A stretch of 64,000 nt of DNA from Chrysogorgia sp. JL179-B06 (GCA_035772405.1 JAYKKM010000172.1:300433-364432), one strand, 5' to 3'. Positions 10,878 to 23,360 are shown, counted from the stretch's first letter. Notes: generated from the letters alone by a model not told the origin. A program made the numbers and translations.

Positions 10878-11888
10878 ATCGAGGATGAGCATGAAATCTT
10901 GTTGGTCAGCAGTCGCATTAACTGGATAACGTCAAGGAAATCGAGGTATATAATCCAAAAATAACTTAGATAACCCTAACCACCCGCCTAATGAGTTTTC
11001 TAACACTAAGCCTCTTTTCCAGTCATCGCAAAAACTGGTTCGCAGCTCGCTGCGAGTACTTGCATCTAATTAAAAACAACTCACAACGAGCAAACAAGCA
11101 GTGCGAGTTCTTTTTAATTGCATGCAAGTAGTCGCAGCGAGCTGCGAACCAGTTTTTGCGATGACTGGAAGAGGCTTTAAGTGTCCTCTGACTATTATAT
11201 ACCTCGATTTCCTCAGTCGTTCCGCACGTAACCAATAAATTATTGGCATTATTTTAGCATTGTAACCAATAAGTTATTGGATTGTAACCAACCCCAAAAC
11301 AACAAAGGTCCTATCCCCCCGGCTAGCGAGTTTTCTAACCTTAACCCCCCGGCCGTATTTTCTCCGTTCCTACCCGCCAAATTAGTAGACTAGTGAGAGA
11401 GACTATGAATGTGGGACTAGTAATTGACTGTTACACGCATGCGCTTACAATCATAACGTATTACAATCCACTAACTTATTGGTTACAATGCTAAAATAAT
11501 GCCAATAATTTATTGGTTACAACGTGCGGAATGCAAAAAAATATTTTGGGCTCGCATTTTGAGTTTGCCTAAGTAACCAGACCTTATCCAAAATGGCAGC
11601 CAATGTTAGGGTTAGAAAACTCGTCAGGCGGCGGGTTAGGATATTTGTTGTTTTGGGGCTAGTGGTTTTTTACATGGTTAAGTGACAAAATTCTGACGAT
11701 TATATAGCTCCCTTTTAGCTATTATACTGGCGGCCATTTTCAATAAGGCCTGGTTACACAGGAAATTTAAAAAAATCGAGCCCAAAATATTCTGTGTGCG
11801 GAATGGGATCAGTGGGAATGGGTGATTCCCTTGATGTTAGCCAGTTAATGTGACTGCTGACCAACAAGATTTCATGCTCATCCTCGAT
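10878..11888. mobile_element. composite foldback element with serial internal hairpins
   Basis: The outer arms (ATCGAGGATGAGCATGAAAT from 10,878; inverse ending at 11,888) match over about 60 bases. Inside are three independent hairpins: 11,025-11,165 (CGCAAAAACTGGTTCGCAGC and inverse), 11,220-11,535 (around CCAATAAATTATTGGCATTA and inverse), and 11,540-11,815 (CGGAATGC...TTTTGGGCTCG and inverse, with an inner pair near 11,570/11,760). Sequence like the outer arm also occurs near 32,290-32,330 and 33,300-33,345, so it is a repeat family. Confidence 0.82.
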
Positions 11889-12009
11889 GAAGGAGTCTTG
11901 GGATAGTAAAATCAAAATGGCGTATACTCGCAAGGAATTAGAATTACGGTTTTTATTAGGGTTAGGCTACAGTTAAAACTGTTGAAGTGTTACTGAGATG
12001 AAAAATTCG

Positions 12010-12665
12010 TTAATATCCAATTTTATTGAAAAGTATTTTGAAAGTTAAGGGTTTTGAAACATGCAAATTAATGCCGTATGACGTCATTTTCTCACATAGA
12101 CTAAATAAGTTTTGAAACTTTTCACATGTATGGGAATGATGAAAGTGCACACCACTGTGCATAGTATATTGTTGCCATGGAGATCTCGTGGCATCTCTCT
12201 TCCGTTTTTAAAACAAAATTTGTTTATTTCTCCTCTATCAAATAACGTATACTGTAGTGCATAGATACGAAGATTCGTACACACGTAGTTATTGTGTTTC
12301 TGAGGTCTAAATTATCTTATTCTTTAAGAAAGAAACATAATTAAGATGTTAGTTTTATTTAGTTAAAAGACTCCTGCTTACTTGTGGTCTCCTGGGCAAC
12401 AGTATACTTCATACAGCGGTGTGCACTTTCATCATTGTCATACATGTGCAAAGTTTCAAAACATTCCACTCGTTATTTGCACAGATTTCCTTAGTTTGTG
12501 AATTTTGAGAAACTGACGTCATACGGCATCTAATTTGCATATTTCAAAAACCTGAATATCTCTGGAACGAGATGAGGCATTGAGAAACCGAGAAAGCCAT
12601 TCTGTTTCATTTTCAAAATACGTTTAGATAAAATCAAAATTGGATAGACGATTTTTCATCGCAAT
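12010..12665. mobile_element. inverted pair of a dispersed repeat (656 bp)
   Basis: 12,010-12,340 and 12,400-12,665 are mostly reverse complements: GCCGTATGACGTCA near 12,072 against TGACGTCATACGGC near 12,515, and matching stretches around the GTGCACACC / GGTGTGCAC boxes. Both arms belong to the family seen at 7,812-8,240. Confidence 0.8.
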
Positions 12666-13612
12666 AGCACTAACAATTAAGCAGTAGAACACAGCTCTTT
12701 AGCTTCGTGGTACCATTTTGAATAAAATACGTGTGAGGAGTGGTAGCATGGGCGTTCAAATAGTGCCTATGCAATGAAAAATTCAGTTGTAAAATAACTA
12801 TTTTGTTTGAAAGAACTCTTGAAACTATAAAGACTAACCATTTACAACTTTTTCATATCTCACTTCACTATTGAGAATCTGAGATATTAAGATTTGTTTA
12901 GAAGATATTAAGAAGTGCCTATGACGTCAAAACATTTATTGTCTTATTTGGAAGAACTTTTAAAATGATAAAGTTACTTCGTTTGAATATTTTTGCTTCT
13001 TCGCTTTGTTTTTGAGATATTTCAGTTTGTTTGATATGCAAATGTATGGAATTTCGTCACACATGCATAATGACTTATCGGAGAAGTTTGTGTATCACTT
13101 TCATTCTCAAACGAAATCCTTTAAAATCAAGAAGTTTGGTGTTGTGGGAGAAACACGCGCACATGTTATTCACACTTTAGTGTTTTCATTTCACGAAGGC
13201 AAAGATATATAACATTCTCTGATAAGTCATTATGCATGTGTGACGAAATTCCAGACATTTGCATATCAAACAAACTGAAATATATAAAAAACAAAGCGAA
13301 GAAGCAAAAATCTTCAAAAGAAGTTACTTTATCATTTTAAAAGTTCTTCCAAATAAAACAATAACATTTGTTGACGTTATAGCACAGGTTATAGGCACTT
13401 TAATATCGGTAAACGATCATACTTACGACATCACAATGCATAATGATTATCACATGGAATCGTTTGATGATTTGCATATTTGATGTCATTGGATACATCC
13501 ATGCACATGCACCTGTATTTCAAGTCATTTCATTACATAATATCAAGGATATATAAGCGTTTTCAACTAAGTTATTATGCAGTGTGATGTCATAAGTATG
13601 ATTGTTATATAG

Positions 13613-13860
13613 TTAGTGTCAAAGTTCAAATTTTCTGTTTTCCGATTGGACAAAAGCGTATCACGTGCCGGTCCGCAAAACGTCGTGTTTACTGCATTGC
13701 CCTGGCAACGAGGCAACCGGTCCATAACAGAACATTTATTGACCGGTCCACAATAGAATGGGTGCAGTGCGCATGCGCGTCAACCGTGAAGTTCCAAAGT
13801 TTAGTTTTGGTTTCAAAGTTCACTCCAATAACCGGTGAATTATTCATACTTTGACACTAA
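13613..13860. mobile_element. 248-bp MITE with 13-bp terminal inverted repeats
   Basis: It begins TTAGTGTCAAAGT and ends ACTTTGACACTAA, an exact inverse. Flanking GTTATATAG / CTATATAAC extends the symmetry with a 4-nt asymmetry. The interior is GC-richer than its surroundings (CGTCGTG, GCGCATGCGCG). Confidence 0.8.
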
Positions 13861-13877
13861 TATACTATATAACAAAA

Positions 13878-13942
13878 CACTTATTTACTGAGACCTCGGG
13901 TCCACGAAACACACTGTTTCCCTCGGTCTCAGTAAATAAGTG
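13878..13942. repeat. perfect 18-bp hairpin with 29-nt loop
   Basis: CACTTATTTACTGAGACC at 13,878-13,895 is exactly complementary to 13,925-13,942. The loop is TCGGGTCCACGAAACAC... The structure could be a foldback terminus. Confidence 0.85.
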
Positions 13943-14350
13943 ATAATTATTTACATATCAAACAAATCTTTTAAAAATATCTCAAGAGTGAAGTGAGATA
14001 TGAAAAAGTTGTAAATGGTTAGTCTTTATAGTTTCAAGAGTTCTTTCAAATAAGAGTTATTTTAAAACTGAATGTTTCATTGCACTTTAAAACAAGAACA
14101 TTTTAAATTAATCGCAATAGTCTCTCGACAAGTATCACTGTATAATATTATATGAATGTCTGTCTAGCTCGTATACTGTTCACAAATTAGTTCGGAATGA
14201 AATGTTTTAAAATATCATTGCCCAATTATCCTTTGCATATCGTTTCCATCATCCTGTTGACCCATTGTGGTTCGCAGATAGGTTTAATGACAACACCATT
14301 TTTACCCGAATAAAAACTAATTCAGGCAAATGCCGTCTCCGTGTGCCTAG

Positions 14351-14555
14351 CCTGCGTGGCGGCGTTAGGGGGAGGAGGGGAGCAAAGGGAACGCCTGCAC
14401 AAAATATCCTTTTTTTTATTTCTGCGGCCGCTAGTCGCTGATTGGTTGTCTTTGACAGTTCTTCGTGTGGGCGGAAATCCAAAACATGAGTCTTTCGTGC
14501 AAGGCGTTCCCCTTCGCCTTTCCGCTTCCCCCCTCGCTTAACGCCGCCACGCAGG
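14351..14555. mobile_element. 205-bp GC-rich MITE with 17-bp perfect terminal inverted repeats
   Basis: CCTGCGTGGCGGCGTTA at the left end is the exact inverse of the right end. Inner inversion: GGAACGCCTGCAC against GTGCAAGGCGTTCC. It is much more GC-rich than its surroundings. Short open frames here are artefacts. Confidence 0.85.
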
Positions 14556-15457
14556 GCCCGGTAATTAGCGGGGTTTTCCGGTTACGAGTCTCTGTGAACA
14601 ATATATTATAGTGGTGGGCGATTGTAAGAGCATAATTGGAACCATTATATAATGCTCCTAAAACGTCTTTATTACTCGAGGTTTCGGTGGCTTTTTTTCC
14701 TGTCGACAAATTGTAATTATAGCATCATCCCGAGAGGCTTTGCGAAACCACGCGGTGTGCTCGTTTTCATGCGCCATCATCTTTGGTCGCTGGTCGAGTG
14801 TTCGTTCATCTTGATCATGCTTACAATCGCACTCGCCGATCGCGGTAGACACAACCGATTTCGGAACGCCGGGTTGGTCCGCAATCTCGACTAAAGCCGC
14901 CTTTTCCGATTTGTGATCAACAAATAAATGGCGTGCGAGGTCTGTGGACAATCATGGATGGGGGAAATCCCTGAGGTCACCGGTACTGATTTTACCTGCA
15001 GCTTCTTCTTTATTCTATTCATGTGGTAATCTCGCGTATCATTGTTTCAGAAGTTTACTACAATTTACTTGTTATTATTATTTCATTTGCGATACAATAC
15101 CAACTACATTTTCATCGTACCACTGTTTCGGCTAACGTTTCATAAAATATTCAAAACATAGCCTTAATTAAACCTAACAATAATCCTAACTCTTACGGTA
15201 ATATGTTTTATTTTAGAAATAACTGCTGAATTTTATGTGACGTCATTTTGGATCTATATGAAATCGATACCATTTTCAATATCGATACTTAAAAACATAA
15301 TATACTGTACATATAGTTATGTAGAATAATATATTTGATAGTTAACACGAATTTATGTATCTAATAACTAACAAGCACATGAGCCTTGTAATAGGTATAC
15401 TTTTAATTTTTTTACATCTGAGTAAATAGCCCAATAGCCTGCGCACACATTCTTTAA

Positions 15458-16029
15458 AGTGCCACTACGATCAAATTTTTACCTATCGATATTTTTACGT
15501 ATTTATAAAGCAGAGCTGCTAAATATTACTTGGTCGAAACCGTTTTGCGATTTGACGATGGCAAGTATTATTTTTCTTACTCCGAATCTGGAGTTGTTAT
15601 GTCCGCCATTAATCGTTCATGTTCTTGACCAGCGTAACGAAGTGACGTCAGATTCTCAACGCAAAGACTCCACGTGGCTAATTCTTCAAGTAAATCAAGG
15701 TCGTTTTTTCAAATTCTTCGCCTGAAAGGCTGTACATTTCATCTACTTCTCGAAAAAAACAAGAAAACAAATAACCTCGACCGAAATTCAGGCGTGGCAT
15801 TGAGAATCTGACGTCACAAACAATATTATCTTTTGAAATTGCGGGCTCACTTACAACACGTTTTTAGTAATGGTGGCCTAAATAATAGTGATTTCACAGC
15901 TCAAAATACTTACTTCAAAATACCATTTTTAGTTGTTTTTTACATCGATGATCACTTTCGACCCTGAAATACTATTCTATGCTAAAGAAAATCTAAAAGA
16001 CTGGTGTGAATTTTCATCGTAGTGGCACT
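15458..16029. mobile_element. 572-bp TTAA-specific MITE (piggyBac-like target)
   Basis: It starts AGTGCCACTACGATCAAATT and ends with the near-inverse (AATTTTCATCGTAGTGGCACT), flanked on both sides by TTAA (15,454-15,457 and 16,030-16,033). The duplicated segment has a single TTAA at 56,388-56,391 with no insert, which proves the boundaries. TTAA target choice is typical of piggyBac-mobilised elements. The open frame at 15,459-15,725 lies inside it and is not a gene. Confidence 0.88.
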
Positions 16030-17139
16030 TTAAGGATTTATTTTATTCACGATATGTCGAACTTTATAATTGTTATGTCGAACTTAATTAAACTTGCCGT
16101 ATATTATAATGATTAATGATTATAGTCGACGGCGTTTTAGGGGGTGTTTATATGCAGACTTTGCCGAGATGAATTTCACCCTTGTTTACATGAGAACTGG
16201 CTCGCTGCCCAAGCTGGCTCGCTCGAATGGCTACGGCTGCATTTTTTTTCGCACGAAACCCAGAATCCCACTTTTGCGGACAGTGTAGTCCAGAAAATAC
16301 TGGTAAAGATAAACTTTGTCACTTGTATGGAGCTTTTATTTCCCAGCCCTCTTCAGTGCGTTTATATGAAAAATTTCCAGCTCTCCTGGGCGAGATAGCG
16401 AGATCTCGCCTGAGACCAGAATTTAATACAGCGCATAAATAACAAAATCGATCGTGGGGTTAGACGCGGGACAAAATTCACTCAAATGGCTGCTAATAGC
16501 AAGCTAGTCTGTACTAAGCGAGTGCGGTATAGCTACAGAAAACTTAGCTCGTTATCCATATATGTTTGTAATTCACCAAAGGTCGATTTAGGAGCTATAT
16601 CAAGTATTGATTAGTCAGCGTTTTGAAATTCAAATACATCATTAGTGGCAAGAAATTGCAAATATTCGTGCTAAAAGCTGGTCATGCATTGAAGCAAAGC
16701 GTGCAATAAACGTGATTTCATGATGTAAACTCCACCAGTGTTTTAGAGAGTTATCTAAAACAATTAATCAACAAATCGGTAGCGGCTACAGAAGTCGTGT
16801 AAACGTTCGTCAGTGAAATACAGAACAGTTCAACAGAAGCGGAAGTCGGAAGGTCTTTGGATTTGACTTTAGTTCCTGAGTGTCGGTGCAGCTAAAAAGA
16901 CGCATTTATATATGAACTTGTTCCGTATTGAGCTAGAACTGCATGGAGGGTGAAAATTAAGGGTTATTGTTTGTAGATATGCAAGCTTGCTAAAACGGAA
17001 TCTCTTTGTGTTAGTATATTGTTTATTTATTGGCCTGTCACGAGGGGAATCCCCAAATTCAATTGGGGGAATCCCAAAATCTATGAGAATTCCCCTCATT
17101 TATGTCATAAAAGCAAGGAAAACGTTGTATACATTCAAA

Positions 17140-17190
17140 TGTAACTCGGTGCAGTTGGTAGAAGAGCGTTTGGACAAAAGTAAAAAGTAA
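17140..17190 (+). other. duplicated block around a tRNA-like A-box
   Basis: CTCGGTGCAGTTGGTAGAAG is kept in both duplicate copies (17,146 and 57,509) inside otherwise drifting sequence. No B box follows. I see no gene here. Confidence 0.3.
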
Positions 17191-18017
17191 GTACGTAGAT
17201 AGTTTATGTGTAAGAAATAGAAATTAAGTAGCGTGTGTTGTGAATTAATATATGTATATATAAGAGTTTTGAATTTCATTATTTTAAAATTCTACGGAGT
17301 TTAACTTTGAGGTCAATTTCTAATGTCGAACTTTTCGTGTGTCGAATGAAATGAATAAATTTCCATCCGTCGAGTATTGGCAAAAGATGTTATGAGTCTA
17401 AACTGATTGAGATGAATCTAAAAATTAACGCTTGGCGTTAACTCGGGCTGGTGTGTATATATCTTATTCGCCAAATTTGTCAGTTTTCAGACGTTTCTGG
17501 TTAAAATTGTTCATCCGATCGATTGGGCCTGGTTTTCTCTTAAATACAGTTTAACTGTTAAATACAGTTTAACTGTTGTTTCGGCATTTAAATTGTAGTA
17601 AACTTCTGAAACTCTGAACCTGATTGGCAAGAATATACCCTGAATGGCTGAATACAGTAAAAACACGCTAGGCTGAAATTGTTTATATAAGAACATATAT
17701 AAGAATATATAAGAACCTATCTGAGGCCGATTGGGTAAAATGTAGGTTCGTGTTAGCGGGTAAGTAAGAAGTGCTTTGTGTGACTGCGGACAAATGGATA
17801 CCGCAATAATTATGGGTAATGGGTACTGACGTCGTTATCGACAAAGTGCTATTTGGCATATTTGTCATGTCGATCGAATATGTGATGATGAAACACTCTT
17901 GTTGTAAACACTGGACTTTGGACAGAACTCGGTCGATCTGGACTCAATATCGTAGCGCAGTCTGAAGAATTTCCAAATGACTCATTTCCTATTTTAGGTC
18001 TTAGATTTTATGGTAAT

Positions 18018-18332
18018 ACCTAAGTTCTCATATATCGGCGACGGTCTCCGATCGTCGCCGACATTTATCGCAGACTAGATGATGCGTTCACATATGTCGG
18101 GAACATCGAGTATAATGTGGTCTGATTTTGCCGTTAAATGTTAAATTTAGAGCCGAAATTACAGTGATTATTACTAGTCAACTGCGACTAATAATCGCAT
18201 TTCGAGAAAGAAACGAGCCTTAGTCTGCGATGGTAGACGATGATCGGGTCGCTGATGTTTCAAACGCGTTCTCATATGTCGCAAATATACCTCATCGGCG
18301 ACCGTCGCCGATCAGTATGAGAACCAGGCTAT
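18018..18332. mobile_element. about 315-bp MITE with imperfect terminal inverted repeats
   Basis: Left end (TAAGTTCTCATATATCGGCG...) and right end (inverse of GGTTCTCATACTGATCGGCG) are inverse, each continuing into CGACGGTC. It lies in the part of copy 1 that copy 2 lacks. Confidence 0.7.
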
Positions 18333-18845
18333 AAATACGGAGTCTAAAAGCATAACATACGTGCAAATTATATTACGCGAACGTGCATACCCTTCGTAAA
18401 AACCTGTTTATGTGCTTCAAAAAAAATATGATGAATATCTTGTAGCGAAAGAATAGAGCTAATCCAGGCTCGTATAGTCCCTACTTTACTGCACTTTACA
18501 GTTTTGACAATTGACGAATAATAGCGCAAATATCAAAAGAGCAAATTTCATGCCGTTGGCCTTTAGCTTTTGCTGCGAAACACTTCCCCTTTAACTTCTA
18601 CTTTATTACACGTACACTACAGTCTTGCTATTTGACAGTCAATTTAGCAACCCAATGACAAACGTAGAAAGCACTGTCCAAAGAGCAGATTTCATGCCGT
18701 TGGCCTTCAGCTTTTATTAATCAACACCTACTAATCTTCCTGTATTATCTACATATTCTACACGTAATATTAAACTTACAATACTCACGATCTTGAAACC
18801 CGGTTATTTACCCTACTATCCCCTAAACACACGGACTAACCCCCC

Positions 18846-18912
18846 TTACCATCTAAGATAACTGGTAAAACTAAGATAACTAGAATAACTAAGATAACTA
18901 GCATAACTTAGA
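18846..18912 (+). repeat. tandem AACTAAGATAACTAG-type repeat
   Basis: About 11-bp units of TAAGATAACTAG. The same repeat reappears at 20,733-20,940 and briefly at 21,310. Confidence 0.8.
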
Positions 18913-19267
18913 CTAGAAATACGTGTACGCAACAACCCCTTGAGGCTTTAATATTGCCAAACTGAACAGATTTTCAAACTGCTTATTTTTTGGGTGCAAT
19001 TTGTGGGTAGTGTACTGAACAGAACATAAGTGGGAAAGTCTGCCAACACTAAATTGTCTCGCAGCCAGGGTTAGACTATTGATTATTGAAATTAATAATT
19101 AATTTTAATAATTATTAATTTAAATAATAATTTTATTAATTATATATTACATAATTAAAGTTAATTATGTCAGTTATGGTTTTAATAATAAATTTCAACA
19201 TGCATGTTTACAGTAACAGTGGCATACTCAAAGTACAATTGTATTCACGAGACTGCATAACCTTGTA

Positions 19268-19470
19268 CATACATGCACCCTACTGTAATAATGTAATCTG
19301 CATGTTCCTCCTTGCCTAATTGTCAGTATAAGCAGATACATGTACCCTACTGTAATAATGTAATCTGTATGTTCCTTATTGTCTAATTGTACAATTGTAC
19401 CCTACTGTAATAAATAATAATGTAATCAGCTGCATGTTCCTTATTGTCTAATTGTTAGTATAAGCAGATA
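19268..19470 (+). repeat. three tandem units of about 60 bp
   Basis: CCTACTGTAATAATGTAATC occurs at about 19,267, 19,347 and, with a small insertion, 19,402, each followed by TGCATGTTCCTTATTGTCTA-like sequence. Confidence 0.75.
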
Positions 19471-19507
19471 CCAAAAGATTCAATACCTAAATTTATCCTA
19501 AACCAAA

Positions 19508-20650
19508 TTGATAAGCCTGATAAACCTTTTATTCTTTTAGAAGACTTCTGTTTCTTAACTTTTTATTAATATTATATAATTATGCACATTCATGTACCAG
19601 TATTTCAATGGTATTCAAGTACCGGTAACACAATTTCAAAAAATGAAATGACAAAAGCCCATAATATACAACAAAGAACGATATTGCTTTTAATCTAATT
19701 ATTTCACCAATATATATATTAATTCAGGATGAAATTCCTTTCAGCCGCTTCTTGTCAGTGTATGAGGTGATACCACTTGTTTAATCCCTAACATGTTCCG
19801 CTAACACAGTGAGTGTTAACCTACCCAATTATACATTATACAGTATTTATCCTTCAAAAGCTGTGTAAAAATATACATTGAAAGCCTAGGACTGGCACTG
19901 TCCAGGCCTACTATCCAGGACAAAGGTGAATTTAAACAGACACACTAAGCCATTGGCCAGATATATGCCATAATATCAGATAAGCGTAAGTGCTGATTGT
20001 TATAGCCAGTCAGTGGTGTATGTAAGCCAGGCCCATGTTGTGGCTGGCCAGGTTGGTCCTTAATAGACTTGCAATATATATTATATTATTATATATTTTT
20101 TACATCCTTACTAGCTACAAGACACCAGTATACTCTATATCAGCTAATTTTTGAGTTTTGCAATGAGTGTTGTCTGACTATATATTGATAAGCTCGATAA
20201 ACCTTTTATTCTGTTAGAAGGCTTCTGTTGCTTTTATTAATTTATAATCTTATTATATTATATAATTATGCATACATGTACCGGTATTTTTATGGTATTC
20301 AAGTACTGGTAACACATTTCAAAAAGATGAAATGACAAAAGTAAAATATGCAACATTAAAGAACATTGCTTAATCTAATTATTTCACCAATATATCATTA
20401 ATTCAAGATGAAATTCCCTTCAGCTGCTTGTTGTCAGTGAGATATACCAGTTGTTTAATCCTTAATGTGTTCCCTTGACACAGTGAGTGTCAACCTACCC
20501 AATTATACAGTATCTATATACAGTATATATCCTACAAAAGCTGTGTAAATATATACATTGCAAGCCTAGGACTTGTCTAGGCCTAATACAGGACAGAGGT
20601 GTTTACACAAACACACTAAGCCATTGGCCAGACCAGCATGCCATCAGATG
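19508..20650 (+). repeat. direct repeat pair, units of about 470 bp
   Basis: 19,508-19,985 and 20,186-20,650 align directly: GATAAACCTTTTATTC, CACAGTGAGTGT(C/T)AACCTACC, then ACACTAAGCCATTGGCCAGA. No coding signal is seen in either. Confidence 0.8.
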
Positions 20651-20732
20651 ACCCAGATGCAACCAATCCCCGTGATAAAGGACTAAACGCCGGGCGATAT
20701 TAGCACCCTCGCCCTCAGGCCTAGTTTAACTT

Positions 20733-20940
20733 AGATAACTAGAGCAACTGATATAACTAAGATAACTACTGTAGTATAACTAATATAACTAGGATAACTA
20801 GTATAATTAAGATAACTAAGATAACAAGTATAACTAAGATAACTAATATAACTAGAATAACTTGTATAACTAAGATAACTAGTATAACTGATGTACTAAG
20901 ATAACTAGTACAAATATAAGATAACTATAGTATATAATAT
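20733..20940 (+). repeat. AACTAAGATA minisatellite
   Basis: Imperfect TAACTAAGATAACTAGTATA units over about 200 bp. Non-coding. Confidence 0.85.
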
Positions 20941-20997
20941 AATTCATAAAATCGTCCACGTATCGACTAGTACAACTAGGATAACCAAGATAACTCA

Positions 20998-21311
20998 GGG
21001 CCGGATTAACGTCGCGCGAGGCCCGTGACAGATTTTCAGCGCGAGGCCCCCGTACCCCCCCCCCCCAGTTATGAAAACCTAACTAATTGAATTCAAAGAC
21101 ACAAAATTGTTAAATAATCGTTTTCAATTTTATCCGCAAATCATCGCAATTTCGATTGTGTCAACAAGTATAAACAGGATCATATAACAGCTCAGCGCAA
21201 CTAGAGCTTACATGCATATTGCATATTTTCCTGGGGCAGGGGGCGAGGCCCCTAAATGCGCGAGGCCCCTAAATGCGCGAGGCCCCTAAATTCGCGAGGC
21301 CCCTAAATGCG
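20998..21311 (+). repeat. hAT-like terminus and 17-bp minisatellite (GCGAGGCCCCTAAATGC)
   Basis: CAGGGCCGGATTAACG at 20,998 has the look of a hAT terminal repeat. Four units of GCGAGGCCCCTAAATGC follow at 21,243-21,311. The opposite terminus was not found, so the element is not delimited. Confidence 0.55.
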
Positions 21312-22160
21312 ATAACTAAGATAACCCTATAACCCTAGAAAAGTTGCCTAGATGGCCCGTGGCGGGGAAGGTGGGGATAATCAGGACAATAAGGAAGACT
21401 ATGTACCTCATTTGGTGACCGATACATGAAACATCAACCCGGCAACCAACCTGGTAACTAATGACGCAACACACGTATATACTGAGTTACCAACTGATAA
21501 ACGCCCTCACTGACAATTTATATTTGACGAAGCCCAAGCTATACTACAAAGATCGAGAACGAACCTTTTGACTACGACAGCCCTTCAACCCTATACTCAT
21601 GGCACGACGCGTTGGACTTTCCCGAACATACAACACTTTGGTAAGCAATCACTTTTTCCTTCCTTTACAGTTACACGCATATTTTGTTTACTCTGCGCAT
21701 TATTATTTATCTTCCAACGAAAAAACATCAACTGCCAACCCGATACCCTGCTGAAGAGACCAATAAAGGTCGAAACTTGTACAGGGTTATCCCGCATATT
21801 ATGCTATGCACTATACAATTATTTATACCCATCTTTACTCTCTGTTTCTGTGTTTTATTCATACTTTTTATTCAGTTTACACTGCATGTCCAGCGCGCGC
21901 TGCAATATGATATACGCATTGTAGCCTGCAGAGGCTATAAATGCGCTTATTATTCTAATCCCCGTCCCCATAGCTCTCTACATTTACACATACAGGCATC
22001 ATTGTGGTTCTCATTACCTTCTCCAAAACCAAAAAAACAAGAACAAGAACAAGAACAAGATATCTCGGCCAATATTTACTCGATTTCAATTCTGAAAACA
22101 GAATTGTAATTACTAAGTCCAAGTACATAACATACACTCTGCTCCGGAGTTGCTTCATGT
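21312..22160. other. no supported gene
   Basis: Overlapping open frames at 21,568-22,109 show no family motif. A short block near 22,060-22,130 is an inverted relative of the repeats at 48,300-48,705. Confidence 0.4.
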
Positions 22161-22170
22161 AACATATGAA

Positions 22171-22292
22171 CAACGAGTTTGAGTGTTTCATCAGGGGATC
22201 CAAACACGAGAAAACATGATGAAAATTTATTGTTTAAAATTTATTGTTTTCGAGTGTTTGGATCCCCTGATGAAACACGATAAACGAGTTGT
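22171..22292. mobile_element. short palindromic MITE
   Basis: GTGTTTCATCAGGGGATCCA (22,192 on) and its inverse TGGATCCCCTGATGAAACAC frame a 120-bp hairpin, with AACAACGAG / CTCGTT-like outer arms. Confidence 0.8.
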
Positions 22293-23282
22293 TTATATGG
22301 CTTCTCAATCGAACACGGATTTAATTGGATGTTTACTTAAAACCATTTGAGAACAAACCCTCATGGGACTGAACTCACGAGGGTGTGTAAAATTTATTTA
22401 GAAAATTAACAAACTCTGTTCAGTTGAGGATGAGCGAAGACGGAAGCAGGTCGTTTCGTTCTCCAAAAAATGAATTATTAATTAAGATCTCAGCAATTAG
22501 ATCAAAACTGGGTTTGATCTAATAACTGTGGTAGTATATGATTTTTACGTGTTTTACTCGAGTATCCAGTCATGTGATAAAATAAAGTGATTTCATTAAC
22601 TAATTGGCTCATGAATTATTAATGCGTTTGAGAAGAGTTCTATCAACCTCGTTCCCAGTTAAAACGCATTTAAACGAGAGTTATCATAATATTGTATTCA
22701 AGTTTATATTCGTGTTTAGTTTTGTACGTATGGTGTTCGTAATTAACTTTTTGGCATTCATATTGTTTATATGGGGCAAAGGCGAGATCCCGGCCGGTGT
22801 AAGAAGTACTGTATTACATGGCACAACTGCAGAGATACGAATTGGTAATATATTATGCTGAGAGATATTATCAAGACGAGAAGATAAAATTCGTTTTCTG
22901 CTTATTATATTGAAATCGATGAAATAGCCATATATGATATTTTCAATTTTCTCTTCACATGCGAAGGATATATCATATTCTGATAAAGATATTATTATTA
23001 TTGTATTCCTCTGAGCCCTCTGAGAATTCAATATTGGGATAGACCGAAGATCGCGAAGATGAATTCAATTGGTGTTTTATTTGTAAACAGTCAAAAGGTT
23101 GCTGTCCAATATGTTGCTGTCCTACATCGTAAAACATTGGACTATCACGTGATGCTAATAGCGACAATTGATTGGACGATTATATGCGAGGGTATAATAT
23201 ACAGACATATCGAGACTGCTGAAATAGTAGTATACGTATGTCGTATGTCGCAACGTAGGCTTCGCTCTGCCATTTGAGTTCT

Positions 23283-23360
23283 GGTAGCTCAATGGTTAGG
23301 GGTCTATAATCGGAGATCATGAAGGTTGTGGGTAATTCGATTATAGTCAAAAGCTCCTTC
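23283..23360 (+). repeat. degenerate tRNA-like/SINE fragment
   Basis: TAGCTCAATGGTTAGGGG is a good A box. The B box is interrupted (GGGTAATTCGATTA). It lies about 140 bp before the start codon of the TPR-DED-RING gene, on the same strand. Confidence 0.45.

Larger units (their letters stand above)
12765..14085. mobile_element. 1.3-kb palindrome carrying nested elements
   Basis: The outer arm at 12,765-12,885 (including GACTAACCATTTACAACTTT) returns inverted at 13,980-14,085. A second arm pair is 12,950-13,085 against 13,205-13,345 (ATGCATAATGACTTATCGGA against inverse). A further hairpin sits at 13,413-13,607 (AACGATCATACTTACGACAT and inverse), followed by the MITE at 13,613-13,860 and a hairpin at 13,878-13,942. 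The arrangement is best explained by later elements inserting into the right arm of an older palindrome. Confidence 0.8.

Noticed and set aside
14249..14951. Several overlapping open frames on both strands
   Set aside because: They fall in or beside the GC-rich MITE with no protein motif.
15459..15725. 88-codon open frame
   Set aside because: Lies fully inside the TTAA MITE.
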